From assembly GCF_000763385.1 (NCBI RefSeq), contig NZ_JQFA01000002.1, positions 1,054,001-1,118,000 of the forward strand: DNA of 64,000 nt. The letters run 5' to 3'. The stretch's first letter is position 1; each line of letters starts with the position of its first letter. The notes under the pieces were generated by a model that saw nothing but the letters and a program-made list of their open reading frames with translations, made no database searches and had not been told where the DNA came from. Below are positions 57,001 through 64,000 of the stretch, piece after piece. The position numbers were made by a program, and so were the translations under genes. Origin of the DNA: Leptolyngbya sp. KIOST-1. Its GTDB lineage: Bacteria > Cyanobacteriota > Cyanobacteriia > Phormidesmidales > Phormidesmidaceae.

Positions 57001-59621
57001 TCTGCAATACGCAAACTGACCCGCGCACCGATGCCGCCAGCTACGCGGCACTGGAAATGTATTCCTTCGTCACCGTTCCGTTTCACCAAAATGGTCGGTG
57101 GACCCATTACATCGCCATCTGCCACTCGCAACCCCGTACCTGGCGAGATGATGAAATTGAGCTGATTGAAGAAATCTCAAACCGCATTTTTCCACGGCTA
57201 GAACGGGCCCGTGCCGAAGCTGCCCTGCGGGAAAGTGAGGCGCGGTTTCGCACCGTCACCGCTACCGTCCCGCAGCTGATTTGGACCGCAACCCCCGACG
57301 GTCAGGTGGACTACATGAGTGAGCAGTGGGCAGACTACGTGGGACTTTCGCCAGAGCAGCTTTACGGCTGGAACTGGCAACAAGTGACCCATCCTGAGGA
57401 TCTGCCCAATACCGTCCGGGACTGGCGGAATTGTATTGAATCGGGCGAACCGGTGGACATAAAACATCGCTTTCGCCACCGCACCGGGGAATGGCGCTGG
57501 CAGTTGGTACGGGGTGTTCCCGTCAAAGATGCAACTGGCGCCATTACAAAATGGGTAGGCACCTGCACCGACATTCAGGATGAGGTGGACATTAAAGAAG
57601 CACTGCGCGAGTCAGAGGCAAAATATCGCTCGCTGTTCGATTCCATTGATGAAGGCTTTTGCATTATTGAAGTTTTATTTGATGCCGCTGGAAAGGCCTT
57701 TGACTACCGCTTCTTAGAAGCCAATGCAGCCCTGGAGAGACAGACCGGGTTGAAGGATGTGATTGGCAAAACGATGCGAGAATTCGCCCCCAACATGGAG
57801 GCCTACTGGTATGAAAGTTATGGTGAAGTTGCCCTGACGGGAATTCCGAAACGGTTTGAAAACACAGCCCAGGAACTAGGGCGATTTTACGATGTTTACG
57901 CGTTTCGGATGGGTGAACCGCACGAGCACAAGGTGGCCGTTCTTTTCAACGACATCAGCGATCGCAAACGGGCAGAACAGGATCTGCGCGAAAGCGAGGA
58001 GTGGGCCCGCATTGCCATCCAGGTGGCCAAACTGGGCGGGTGGCGGCTGCATCTCGATACCGAACTGGTTGAAATGGACGAGCGGATGGGGGAGATTTGG
58101 GGAGAGCCAAAAGACGCGGTGATGATTCCCCTGCCCCAGGTCCTGGAACGAATGCACCCAGGCGACCGCGATCGGGTAGCGGCGGCGGTGAGCGCGGCGA
58201 TTGACCCTCAGTCCACCGGAACCTACGAGATTGAATATCGCATTGTGTGGAATGACGGCACCGAACGGTGGGTGTTAGCCAAAGGACAAGCCCAGTTTGA
58301 AGGGGAGGGAGAGTGCCGCCGCACGGTTGATTTCTTCGGCACATTGCTGGACATTACCGATCGCAAGCAGGCAGAAGTGGAGCGAGAGCACCTGCTAAAG
58401 CGGGAGCAGTCGGCCCGGGAAGACGCCGAACAGGCCAACCGCATCAAGGACGAGTTTTTGGCGGTGCTGTCCCACGAACTCAGGTCGCCCCTCAACCCCA
58501 TCCTCGGTTGGTCTACCCTGTTGCTGGGCGGCAAACTGGATGCCGCTAAGACCTCCCACGCGCTCACCACTATCCAACGCAATGCCAAGCTGCAATCAGA
58601 GCTGATTGAAGACCTGCTGGATGTATCGCGAATTTTGCGCGGCAAGCTAAATCTCAATGTGGCCCCGGTTAACCTGGCCAACAAAATTCGGGGCGCAATG
58701 GAAACGGTACAGCTGGCGGCAGAGGCCAAGGCGATCAATTTGCAATTTACGATTTTGGATTTTGGCTTAAAAAACGAGAGCCCTCCAAACGCCGAAAGCC
58801 AAACTTCAGACGTCATGGTGTGGGGCGATTCCACTCGATTGCAGCAGGTAGTCTGGAATCTGCTCTCCAATGCGGTTAAGTTCACCCCCGAAGGCGGGCA
58901 GGTCGATATTCAACTGGAACGAGTTGACTCCTTTGCTCAGATTACCGTTACCGACACAGGCCAGGGGATTTCACCTGACTTTTTGCCCTACATGTTTGAC
59001 TACTTCCGCCAGGCCGATGGCACAACTACCCGCAAGTTTGGCGGCCTGGGGTTGGGGCTTGCGATCGTGCGCCACCTGGTGGAACTGCATGGGGGAACCG
59101 TGAGCGCCAACAGCTCAGGGGAGGGGCAGGGGGCCACTTTCACCATTCGGCTCCCCCTCTTACCGGCGCTGTCACCCCCTAACCGGGACGAGCGTTCGCG
59201 AAGCGTGGCCTTAGGCACATCGCCCCAGCGGTCCCTCGATCTCAGCGCCATCAAAATTCTGGTGGTGGATGATGAACCCGACACCCGGGAGCTGGTGGTA
59301 TTTATCCTAGAACAGCAGGGAGCACAGGTCATCACCGCAGCATCTGCCCACGAAGCCCTGCTTTTGCTACCCCGGGCCAAACCCGACCTTCTGTTGAGTG
59401 ATGTAGGCATGCCGGAAATGGATGGCTACATGCTAATTCGGCAGGTTAGAGAGTTAGCCCCTGAAGACGGGGGACAAATTCCGGCGATCGCCCTCACTGC
59501 CTATGCTGGCGACACCAACCAACAGCAGGTGCTGGCCGCAGGCTTCCAACAGCACATCTCCAAACCCATCGAGCCAGAAAAGCTGGTGCATGCGATCGCT
59601 CGACTCCTTCCTTCCCGCTAG
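54072..59621 (+). CDS. giant multi-PAS/GAF hybrid histidine kinase
   Basis: An 1849-residue soluble sensor with about seven PAS and three GAF domains: PAS 45-163, PAS 175-296, GAF 310-460, PAS 466-590, GAF 605-758, PAS 765-884, GAF 895-1045, PAS 1055-1175, PAS 1183-1300, PAS 1305-1432. PAS borders carry the usual DITERR/DITDRK ends. HisKA contains H1468 (FLAVLSHELRSPLNPIL), then a HATPase (NLLSNAVKFTPEGG, VTDTGQGI, GGLGLGLAIVRHL) and a C-terminal receiver (1726-1849; LVVDDEPDT, LLLSDVGMPEMDG). GAFs lack a bilin-type cysteine-histidine pair that I can see, so light sensing is not indicated. A short palindromic repeat is embedded in the HATPase-REC linker. Confidence 0.92.
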   Translation: MAEPTRHSTSFGQPSAQVRTQVSNSASSPVAADDAGSVQPPGLMLDIQTLQILDSSDDCIKVLDLDGRLLFMNRGGQALVGIEDFSPFLNASWIEFWPEAERQSARDAIARAAAGEVCSLDGYWPTLTGEPKWWNNKISPIRNAGGQVERLLCVSRDITERRQIQASGKQAEEKLRESEGRYQAIVNQAVTGVACVNLEGRLTLVNQKYCDITGYSADELYQRRMQDITHPEDLPRNVELFMRMLADGTPFEIEKRYIRKNGSIVWVNNSVYAVCDRDGKPQSVVAIVLDITERKQSEMGAELLANVTQNLAEANRVEDIIQAVGEQLNRYLHVSTCALIEVGESGKLATIVHNWHRDDIPSLVGRYHLPEFVTGEFFQTARLGQSIIVQDIKTDSRIAEAERFTSLNIGSFISVPLTRDHEWKYSLGIYHQTPYPWSSHEVALMRELANRVWTKLERIRVEVALRQNHEMFSALVGDAPFGVYMIDAEFRVRQANQAAIATFNLQPLIGRNLAEALRSIWQEPFATEAIERFRHTLITGEPYHLPPTVEYRTDIAEIQSYDWQLYRITLLDGSYGVVCYFYDLSEIKRAEEIIRRSGERDAFLVTLNDTLRPLTDAIDIQATASRVLGEHLNANRVAYFEVQGADYVVAQDYVNGAESLRGGYPIESFSTELLATYRRGHTAAATEVMSDPDLSAAQRSAYAAIQIAAYIGVPLVKQGEFMAGLAVHSSTPRRWTADEIALVEEVAEHTWAAVERARAEAELRASEAKYRGLFESLDEGYFLADVIFDENDRPIDILYLEANSAAARMVGQDFTGQRLRKIAPNYDADWYESFGRVARTGRSERLEQYAKPDQKWYDFYVFKVGDEQSRRVSVVFKDITQRKRREAHGAFLTEIEKDFSRFSTANEIMQTVGAKIGAFLQITTCNFTDVDEAHDRITVHHGWSSPEVPSTVGTFCLSQYLSKEFERASRAGETVAVCNTQTDPRTDAASYAALEMYSFVTVPFHQNGRWTHYIAICHSQPRTWRDDEIELIEEISNRIFPRLERARAEAALRESEARFRTVTATVPQLIWTATPDGQVDYMSEQWADYVGLSPEQLYGWNWQQVTHPEDLPNTVRDWRNCIESGEPVDIKHRFRHRTGEWRWQLVRGVPVKDATGAITKWVGTCTDIQDEVDIKEALRESEAKYRSLFDSIDEGFCIIEVLFDAAGKAFDYRFLEANAALERQTGLKDVIGKTMREFAPNMEAYWYESYGEVALTGIPKRFENTAQELGRFYDVYAFRMGEPHEHKVAVLFNDISDRKRAEQDLRESEEWARIAIQVAKLGGWRLHLDTELVEMDERMGEIWGEPKDAVMIPLPQVLERMHPGDRDRVAAAVSAAIDPQSTGTYEIEYRIVWNDGTERWVLAKGQAQFEGEGECRRTVDFFGTLLDITDRKQAEVEREHLLKREQSAREDAEQANRIKDEFLAVLSHELRSPLNPILGWSTLLLGGKLDAAKTSHALTTIQRNAKLQSELIEDLLDVSRILRGKLNLNVAPVNLANKIRGAMETVQLAAEAKAINLQFTILDFGLKNESPPNAESQTSDVMVWGDSTRLQQVVWNLLSNAVKFTPEGGQVDIQLERVDSFAQITVTDTGQGISPDFLPYMFDYFRQADGTTTRKFGGLGLGLAIVRHLVELHGGTVSANSSGEGQGATFTIRLPLLPALSPPNRDERSRSVALGTSPQRSLDLSAIKILVVDDEPDTRELVVFILEQQGAQVITAASAHEALLLLPRAKPDLLLSDVGMPEMDGYMLIRQVRELAPEDGGQIPAIALTAYAGDTNQQQVLAAGFQQHISKPIEPEKLVHAIARLLPSR
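59190..59210 (+). repeat. short palindromic repeat inside the kinase gene
   Basis: GAGCGTTCGCGAAGCGTGGC, centred on the palindrome TTCGCGAA, resembles the short dispersed palindromes known from many cyanobacterial genomes. It lies in frame in the linker between HATPase and receiver and encodes ERSRSVAL, so the reading frame tolerates it. Confidence 0.5.
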
Positions 59622-59804
59622 TTTTCGCCATCCCGAACAGTATCAAGCAGTCGGTCAGCCCGGTTTTCCGCTTAATCACGGGCTCCAATACTGTCCCAAG
59701 GAGCCGTCCTCTTCATGCTCCTTTTTGATGGAGAGGTATTACATGCCTCGAGCTGTTGATGGTGAGTTAGGTTTCCTTTCTAGGTTGTTGTATATCGGCT
59801 CAAT

Positions 59805-61005
59805 TTAATATTCGCCAACAAAATCTGCGTGAACCCACAGAAACTCTCGTCGCTTGTTCTGGACTCGCACTAGACCGCCAAAACCGGGGTCTTTGTCTTG
59901 GAGCAGGGTATGGAGTTCTCGGAGCATGGCCCCTTGGGCGCGAATAGCTTCACCCTGCTCAAACTCAGCGCCATCGCGTTTGGTCTGCCAATCGATGGCC
60001 ATATTGCTGCTTTTGATGCCAAACTCCAGGCTTTTTTGCCCAAGATCCAGCTCTTCTTGGATGCCCTTGTAGGTAGCGTCATCCAGCATGAACTGGGTGG
60101 TTGAGGCGGCGACGGGTAAGACCAGGCTCAGGGTGCCGGTGACGAGTTTGAAGTAGGGCACCGCTTTGGTAAACCATTCGCGGTTGAGTTCGAGTTCATA
60201 AACGCCCTGCTGACTACCTCCATTAAGTACAGGCAGAGGTTTGCGCGAATGTTCACACCAGAGGGTGAGCTGAAATTTCTCGCTGATCCATTTGGGGCGA
60301 TCAAAGAACCCAGGGTCAACGGGCTTGAAGCTGAACAATCGGGGGCCATCCTTAGCTTCATCGGTGAGCATTTGCATGAGGTAGGCAAACTGCTGATCGA
60401 TTTGGCTCATGATGGCTTGCTGATCTTTCGACAACGCTTGATGCCGTTGCTGCGCTCGATGATCGAGCGTTACCAAATCTCTACGAATTACTTTTAGCTC
60501 GTCTTTAACAACCGTGCGGAATTGTTCTAGGCCAAGGTCTTGAGACGGGGCAGGAGTAGTCACAGCATTATTTAGCAGCTGATCGATGTTTTGCCACTCG
60601 TCGCAACCCGAAACCGTACAGGGAAACTCTGGGCGATTTTTCTTTTTGCTTTCAATCAGTTTTTGCACCTCGAATAGCCCATGTCCGGGGGCTTCCATGC
60701 CACAGGGAGCAATGCAAGGCACCATGATGTTGCAGTTCAGCCCTTCCCAAAAGCTCTCCACCAGCCATTTAACTTCTTCGGTGAGGTAGGAGAGAAACCG
60801 TTCTGGATAGGCGGCGCGGACGGTGATTTTGACATCGTTGCCGATGTGCTCTAGCAGGGCGCGACCGTTGTAGTCGTTGTCGAGCATGAGGCCCCGCTGC
60901 CAGTGGATGCTGTCGTTGTAGTTGTTGCGGCCCAGGGAGTATTTATGCAGGCGCACGATGAGCTGATAGAACAAGCCTTCGGCGTTGGCGCTCTGACCGC
61001 GATCG
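59805..61005 (-). pseudogene. Roco (Roc-COR) protein gene, 3' part, cut off by an insertion
   Basis: Downstream part of a Roco-family gene whose upstream part is at 63346-64000. The frame enters at 61005 (DRGQSANAEGLFYQLIVRLH), the C-terminal half of the COR domain, and continues through LGRNNYNDSIHWQRGLMLDN, VESFWEGLNCNIMVPCIAPC to a helical C-terminal region (coiled coil near 160-205 of the fragment) and the end WVHADFVGEY. Joining 63355 to 61565 and removing one target-site copy restores an open frame (ICRIMDDRGQSANAEG). The gene is therefore recently broken. An ATG-initiated remnant of 389 residues remains (start at 60974), but lacks the GTPase. Confidence 0.85.
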
Positions 61006-61387
61006 CTGGTTGACTGACAAAACTAATCGGCGGCATAGCAGTACGTGTGTATTTTGAACTCGATTCGATAGGTGCGTTGCTCGTGCTGTTTTCGGGAGGC
61101 CATAGCGGGTTCAGGATCACGGTTATGGGTAAAACAGACATGACGGATGAGTGGCCACCCATTCTCTAATGCGGCTTTCAGCCAATCCCACCCAATGCGG
61201 AAGTAGCTATTGCCGCGAAACCAATGGGGGTCAACCCAGCGACGTTTGCCAGCGGCGACTACTTCGAGGCCTTGGGCGGTGACATAGAGGGTAGCGACAG
61301 CCAAGAGGAACCAAAGCCGAGAGAGGGCGCAGAGGTCGCGAATCTCTGATTTCTGGAGATTCCAACCGTTGGATTGGTCATCGAGAA
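61006..61387 (-). mobile_element. partial IS4-like end, product of the tandem duplication
   Basis: Starts with the same terminal inverted repeat CTGGTTGACTGACAAAA as the complete element and stops at the duplication border. It encodes only the last ~100 residues of the transposase, so it is not functional. Confidence 0.85.
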
Positions 61388-61556
61388 TTTGACATCGTTG
61401 CCGATGTGCTCTAGCAGGGCGCGACCGTTGTAGTCGTTGTCGAGCATGAGGCCCCGCTGCCAGTGGATGCTGTCGTTGTAGTTGTTGCGGCCCAGGGAGT
61501 ATTTATGCAGGCGCACGATGAGCTGATAGAACAAGCCTTCGGCGTTGGCGCTCTGA

Positions 61557-61565
61557 CCGCGATCG
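61557..61565 (+). repeat. target-site duplication, left copy (CCGCGATCG)
   Basis: CCGCGATCG abuts the left inverted repeat here and recurs directly after the outermost right inverted repeat at 63346-63354. Nine base pairs is a usual IS4-family target length. An earlier copy, due to the tandem duplication, is at 60997-61005. Confidence 0.85.
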
Positions 61566-61582
61566 CTGGTTGACTGACAAAA

Positions 61583-62731
61583 CTAATCGGCGGCATAGCA
61601 GTACGTGTGTATTTTGAACTCGATTCGATAGGTGCGTTGCTCGTGCTGTTTTCGGGAGGCCATAGCGGGTTCAGGATCACGGTTATGGGTAAAACAGACA
61701 TGACGGATGAGTGGCCACCCATTCTCTAATGCGGCTTTCAGCCAATCCCACCCAATGCGGAAGTAGCTATTGCCGCGAAACCAATGGGGGTCAACCCAGC
61801 GACGTTTGCCAGCGGCGACTACTTCGAGGCCTTGGGCGGTGACATAGAGGGTAGCGACAGCCAAGAGGAACCAAAGCCGAGAGAGGGCGCAGAGGTCGCG
61901 AATCTCTGATTTCTGGAGATTCCAACCGTTGGATTGGTCATCGAGAAACGCTTCCTCAATGTCGAAGCGCAAGCCGTATTCCTCGAAGGTGTGCAGGTTG
62001 GTGGGTTCATCGCTGACGATGGCCCAGAACTCACCATTGACGCTGTTATAGCCAAAGGCGAGGTGCACCGGGCCATACCACTCCCCTTTGTGGAGCTTAA
62101 CAGTATGCCAACAGAGCGCCTCCCCCCGCTGAAGATGAACGTCCTTCAATTGGCTCCACCCGTGACCGGCCCGCCAAATCCAGGTATTGCGCTTGATGCG
62201 GACACGGTAGTGCCAGCCGAGTTCAGTCGTCATCGCGCTCATGGCCTCGGTGTGAATGAAGCCCCGGTCGGCCAACACGACCACCTTCACCCCCGACGGC
62301 AAGCGATGGGCGGCCTGTTGAAGCATCTCCTGGTACTCATCGAAGGCAACGGACGCGCTGCGGTGCCGGAGCACCCGCCAGACCACGGGCAACGCCCGAC
62401 CTCGATGCACCACCGCCAGGCGGATCAAGCAATACTCATCCCAAAACAGCGAGGTGTCCAAACTCAGGTACAAACAGTCCTCATCCCAGTGGGCTAAGGC
62501 CCCCTGAATCAAGGGCTTGTACAGACGATGGACGTTCAGACGGCTATTGTGCAGCCAGCGGCTGAGTCGTCGTTGTTTACTTTGCGCCTGCACCCCTCGA
62601 CACGGCACGTAGGGCAGCCAGCGCGTCAGGTTGACCTCTCCACGCTGGAGCAAGGCCACCACCATCCATAGGCAGGTCGTCAGATGGCCCCGATGCGCCC
62701 AGGGCACCGATTGACCTAGCCAGGCGTTCAA
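61583..62731 (-). CDS. IS4-family transposase
   Basis: An intact 382-residue DDE transposase. The likely catalytic residues are the first Asp in YLSLDTSLFWDEY, the second in VVVLADRGFIHTEAM, and the Glu in the Y-(2)-R-(3)-E signature YGLRFDIEEAFLDDQ; the lysine usually found seven residues after the Glu is Gln here. The start MNAWLGQSVPWAHRGHLTTC is preceded by about 140 bp to the right inverted repeat. Its last residues reach the left inverted repeat. With both ends present the element may still be active. Confidence 0.88.
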   Translation of the reverse strand: MNAWLGQSVPWAHRGHLTTCLWMVVALLQRGEVNLTRWLPYVPCRGVQAQSKQRRLSRWLHNSRLNVHRLYKPLIQGALAHWDEDCLYLSLDTSLFWDEYCLIRLAVVHRGRALPVVWRVLRHRSASVAFDEYQEMLQQAAHRLPSGVKVVVLADRGFIHTEAMSAMTTELGWHYRVRIKRNTWIWRAGHGWSQLKDVHLQRGEALCWHTVKLHKGEWYGPVHLAFGYNSVNGEFWAIVSDEPTNLHTFEEYGLRFDIEEAFLDDQSNGWNLQKSEIRDLCALSRLWFLLAVATLYVTAQGLEVVAAGKRRWVDPHWFRGNSYFRIGWDWLKAALENGWPLIRHVCFTHNRDPEPAMASRKQHEQRTYRIEFKIHTYCYAAD

Positions 62732-62784
62732 GGCATTGTAGAGGGGGGAGTTTTTTTCACAGCGTTCATGGTTTTGAGTGGTAT

Positions 62785-62886
62785 CTAAGCTTAGAACGCT
62801 GGCTCCCCTCTCTCTCCTCAGATCCCTGAAACTACCGCGTCACGAGCTGTTCAACAGCTTTCAGCCAACTTTTGTCAGTCAACCAG
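62785..62886. repeat. 102-bp IS right end, inner copy
   Basis: Identical over 102 bp to 63244-63345, same orientation. It starts CTAAGCTTAGAACGCTGGCT and ends with the IS inverted repeat TTTTGTCAGTCAACCAG. It is the natural right end of the complete IS. Confidence 0.9.
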
Positions 62887-62887
62887 G

Positions 62888-63139
62888 GCCAACGTTGCGA
62901 AGCATGGGATTAGCTTTGATGAAGCTGTCACGGTTTTTTACGACGAAAGCGCTCGCGTGATCTTCGACCCTGACAACTCATTCGATGAAGATCGGTACCT
63001 AATCTTGGGAATGAGTGAAGCCTCTCGACTGCTGTTGGTATGCCATGTCTATAGACGAAACGATGAGGTGATTCGGGTTATTTCGGCCCGAAGGGCTACC
63101 AGCAGAGAAGAACGACAGTACTGGAGTTTTATGCCATGA
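62888..63139 (+). pseudogene. brnT: BrnT-type toxin, 5'-truncated
   Basis: Frame from 62888 encodes ANVAKHGISFDEAVTVFYDE, then DPDNSFDEDRYLILGMSEAS, and ends RVISARRATSREERQYWSFM-P. This is the BrnT ribonuclease-toxin family (KHGISFDEA near the start, ISARRAT..E...Y at the end), missing the first 12-15 residues and its start codon. The break coincides with the IS right end at 62886. It overlaps the antitoxin start by ATGA. Confidence 0.8.
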
Positions 63140-63288
63140 GGGATGAGTACGATTTTTCGGCATCAGTTGAAAATCCTTACACGAAAAAGCTGAAGAAACA
63201 AATCACAATTCGGCTTGAGGAAGGAGTGGTTGACTACTTCAAACTAAGCTTAGAACGCTGGCTCCCCTCTCTCTCCTCAGATCCCTGA
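63136..63288 (+). pseudogene. brnA: BrnA-type antitoxin, 3'-truncated
   Basis: Starts MRDEYDFSASVENPYTKKLK, followed by KQITIRLEEGVVDYFK, the N-terminal part of BrnA-family ribbon-helix-helix antitoxins. Family-derived sequence ends exactly at 63243; from 63244 the frame reads 14 codons of IS sequence to a stop. The ATG overlaps the toxin stop, as in true brnTA operons. Missing its C-terminal DNA-binding or oligomerisation part, it is probably inactive. Confidence 0.78.
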
Positions 63289-63345
63289 AACTACCGCGTC
63301 ACGAGCTGTTCAACAGCTTTCAGCCAACTTTTGTCAGTCAACCAG
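63244..63345. repeat. 102-bp IS right end, outer copy
   Basis: Second copy of the right end, directly followed by the target-site copy CCGCGATCG (63346-63354). It is thus the functional outer border of the 1780-bp unit 61566-63345. Confidence 0.9.
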
Positions 63346-63354
63346 CCGCGATCG
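63346..63354 (+). repeat. target-site duplication, right copy (CCGCGATCG)
   Basis: Same nine bases as 61557-61565; together they frame the 1780-bp unit and show that it moved as one piece into the Roco gene. Confidence 0.85.
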
Positions 63355-64000
63355 TCCATAATGCGGCAAATTTGCACCTGCTGTCTGTCTCCTCCTTCCG
63401 GCTGTTCGCCCCAGTTGGGTAGCTGCTCTGGGCGCTGGTCGGGCACGAGTTGGGCAATCAGGCTGGTGGTGTTAGCTTCTGGATTCGCAGGGTCGAGGAC
63501 GACTTTGTAGGAAAGATCAAAGCGCTCCATCAGCCGCAGAAAAATGGGGTGGAGTTCTTTGGGATAGCCGGTTTCGCCAACAAAGGGGGGATGGATCCAC
63601 AGGTGACTGAGATGGTCAAACTCAACTAGCCCATAACGCTGGCGGGTGGTTTCATCATCGAGAACATAGCTGATGGCTTTGGCCAACCAGTCGGGCTGGA
63701 GGATGACGATGTCTTTTAGAATTTCGTCGTAGTCGTAGTGGATGAAATAGCCGAGGGTATGGGATACACGCACAAACAGCTCGGCAGCAAAGCCCTCTAG
63801 CCCGTGCTCTTCGCAAAGAGCAAGCACGTCTGCATAGGGCATGTGGGTTTTGCCAGATGCTTCGAGCAGTTCGCGAATCTGCTGCCATTTAGTGGGCACA
63901 AGGCGACCCATGCCGGGTAAAGTGGCAGCAACATTGGCAATCGCCTCTCGCAGTTCGGCAATGCCAGTGCAAACCTGAGTTTCAGGATGGGGTTTGCTAT
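63346..64000 (-). pseudogene. Roco (Roc-COR) protein gene, middle part, open at the window edge
   Basis: Frame from beyond 64000 covers the end of the Roc GTPase domain (QVCTGIAELREAIANVAATL, the typical last helix) and the first half of the COR domain (VPTKWQQIRELLEASGKTHM, DIVILQPDWLAKAISYVLDD, ELHPIFLRLMERFDLSYKVV). Family-derived codons stop at the target site (CRIMDDRG); the frame then reads 18 codons of IS sequence to a stop at 63291. Leucine-rich repeats usual for the family would lie outside the window. The remaining part of the gene is at 59805-61005. Confidence 0.85.

Larger units (their letters stand above)
60828..61947. repeat. exact tandem duplication, 2 x 560 bp
   Basis: 60828-61387 and 61388-61947 appear identical base for base. 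Each unit holds 178 bp of the Roco gene, the insertion junction, and the first 382 bp of the IS element. The duplication therefore happened after the IS entered the Roco gene. The junction reads TCGAGAA|TTTGACATCG with no marked microhomology. An assembly artefact cannot be excluded from sequence alone. Confidence 0.85.
61566..62886 (-). mobile_element. IS4-family insertion sequence, complete copy (1321 bp)
   Basis: Bounded by perfect 17-bp inverted repeats: CTGGTTGACTGACAAAA at 61566-61582 and its complement at 62870-62886. It contains one intact transposase gene on the minus strand. The bases just outside the 62886 end do not match the target duplication; the true outer end of the transposed unit is the second right end at 63345. 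Confidence 0.88.

Noticed and set aside
61259-61534. 91-residue minus-strand frame joining Roco and transposase residues
   Set aside because: An artificial chimera produced by the 560-bp duplication junction, not a gene.
62778-62960. 60-residue plus-strand frame across the IS right end and brnT
   Set aside because: Different frame from BrnT; consists mainly of IS-end sequence.

Overview
The window is a GC-rich cyanobacterial chromosome segment. Gene content shows it directly: photosystem I genes, a complete beta-carboxysome operon, NDH-1 CO2-uptake genes, a Cph1-type phytochrome and Ycf66. The octamer GCGATCGC and its GCGATCGC-like relatives (HIP1) are scattered throughout. Oxygenic photosynthesis is certain. 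The gene mix and the many large signalling proteins would suit a filamentous or Leptolyngbya/Nodosilinea-like organism, but that placement is inference.

Region by region. 1-18.2 kb is the photosynthesis and carbon block: tsaD (partial), psaF-psaJ-psaL, a PLP lyase, a delta-9 desaturase, a GDSL lipoprotein, gyrB and miaA, then the carboxysome operon ccmK2-K1-L-M-N-O on the minus strand, diverging from ndhF4-ndhD4-cupB on the plus strand. 18.4-32.1 kb is housekeeping: phosphoketolase, an HhH protein, a TM2 protein, a J-domain/TPR protein, an AcnA-type aconitase, a STAS/sugar-transferase fusion, ycf66, ileS and a Uma2 nuclease. 32.2-39.7 kb is signalling: a phytochrome, its Rcp1-like regulator and a hybrid kinase in an overlapping operon, an orphan regulator, and a K+ channel bracketed by two MITE-like repeats. 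40.2-41.4 kb holds gloB and ndhM. 41.7-47.9 kb is a four-gene plus-strand cluster: PP2C phosphatase, CHAT-FHA fusion, unknown protein, and a TPR protein ending in a CD225 (IFITM-like) membrane domain. 47.9-53.7 kb holds a phosphoribosyltransferase, two transporters and leuA. 54.1-59.6 kb is one giant PAS/GAF hybrid kinase. 59.8-64 kb is a Roco (Roc-COR) gene destroyed by a mobile element.

How genes work together: CupB with NdhF4/NdhD4 hydrates CO2 to bicarbonate in the cytoplasm, and the carboxysome shell and CcmM/CcmN scaffold use that bicarbonate. CcmM has lost all three metal-ligand histidines of its gamma-carbonic-anhydrase domain, so dehydration inside the shell must come from another enzyme. 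The phytochrome, Rcp1 and hybrid kinase form one light-signalling unit.

The most unusual parts are the PP2C/CHAT-FHA/unknown/TPR-CD225 cluster and the mobile unit at 61.6-63.3 kb. The latter is an IS4-like element whose right end occurs twice, enclosing a piece of a brnT-brnA toxin-antitoxin pair. The whole unit is flanked by a 9-bp target duplication inside the Roco gene, and one junction was later duplicated in tandem (2 x 560 bp).
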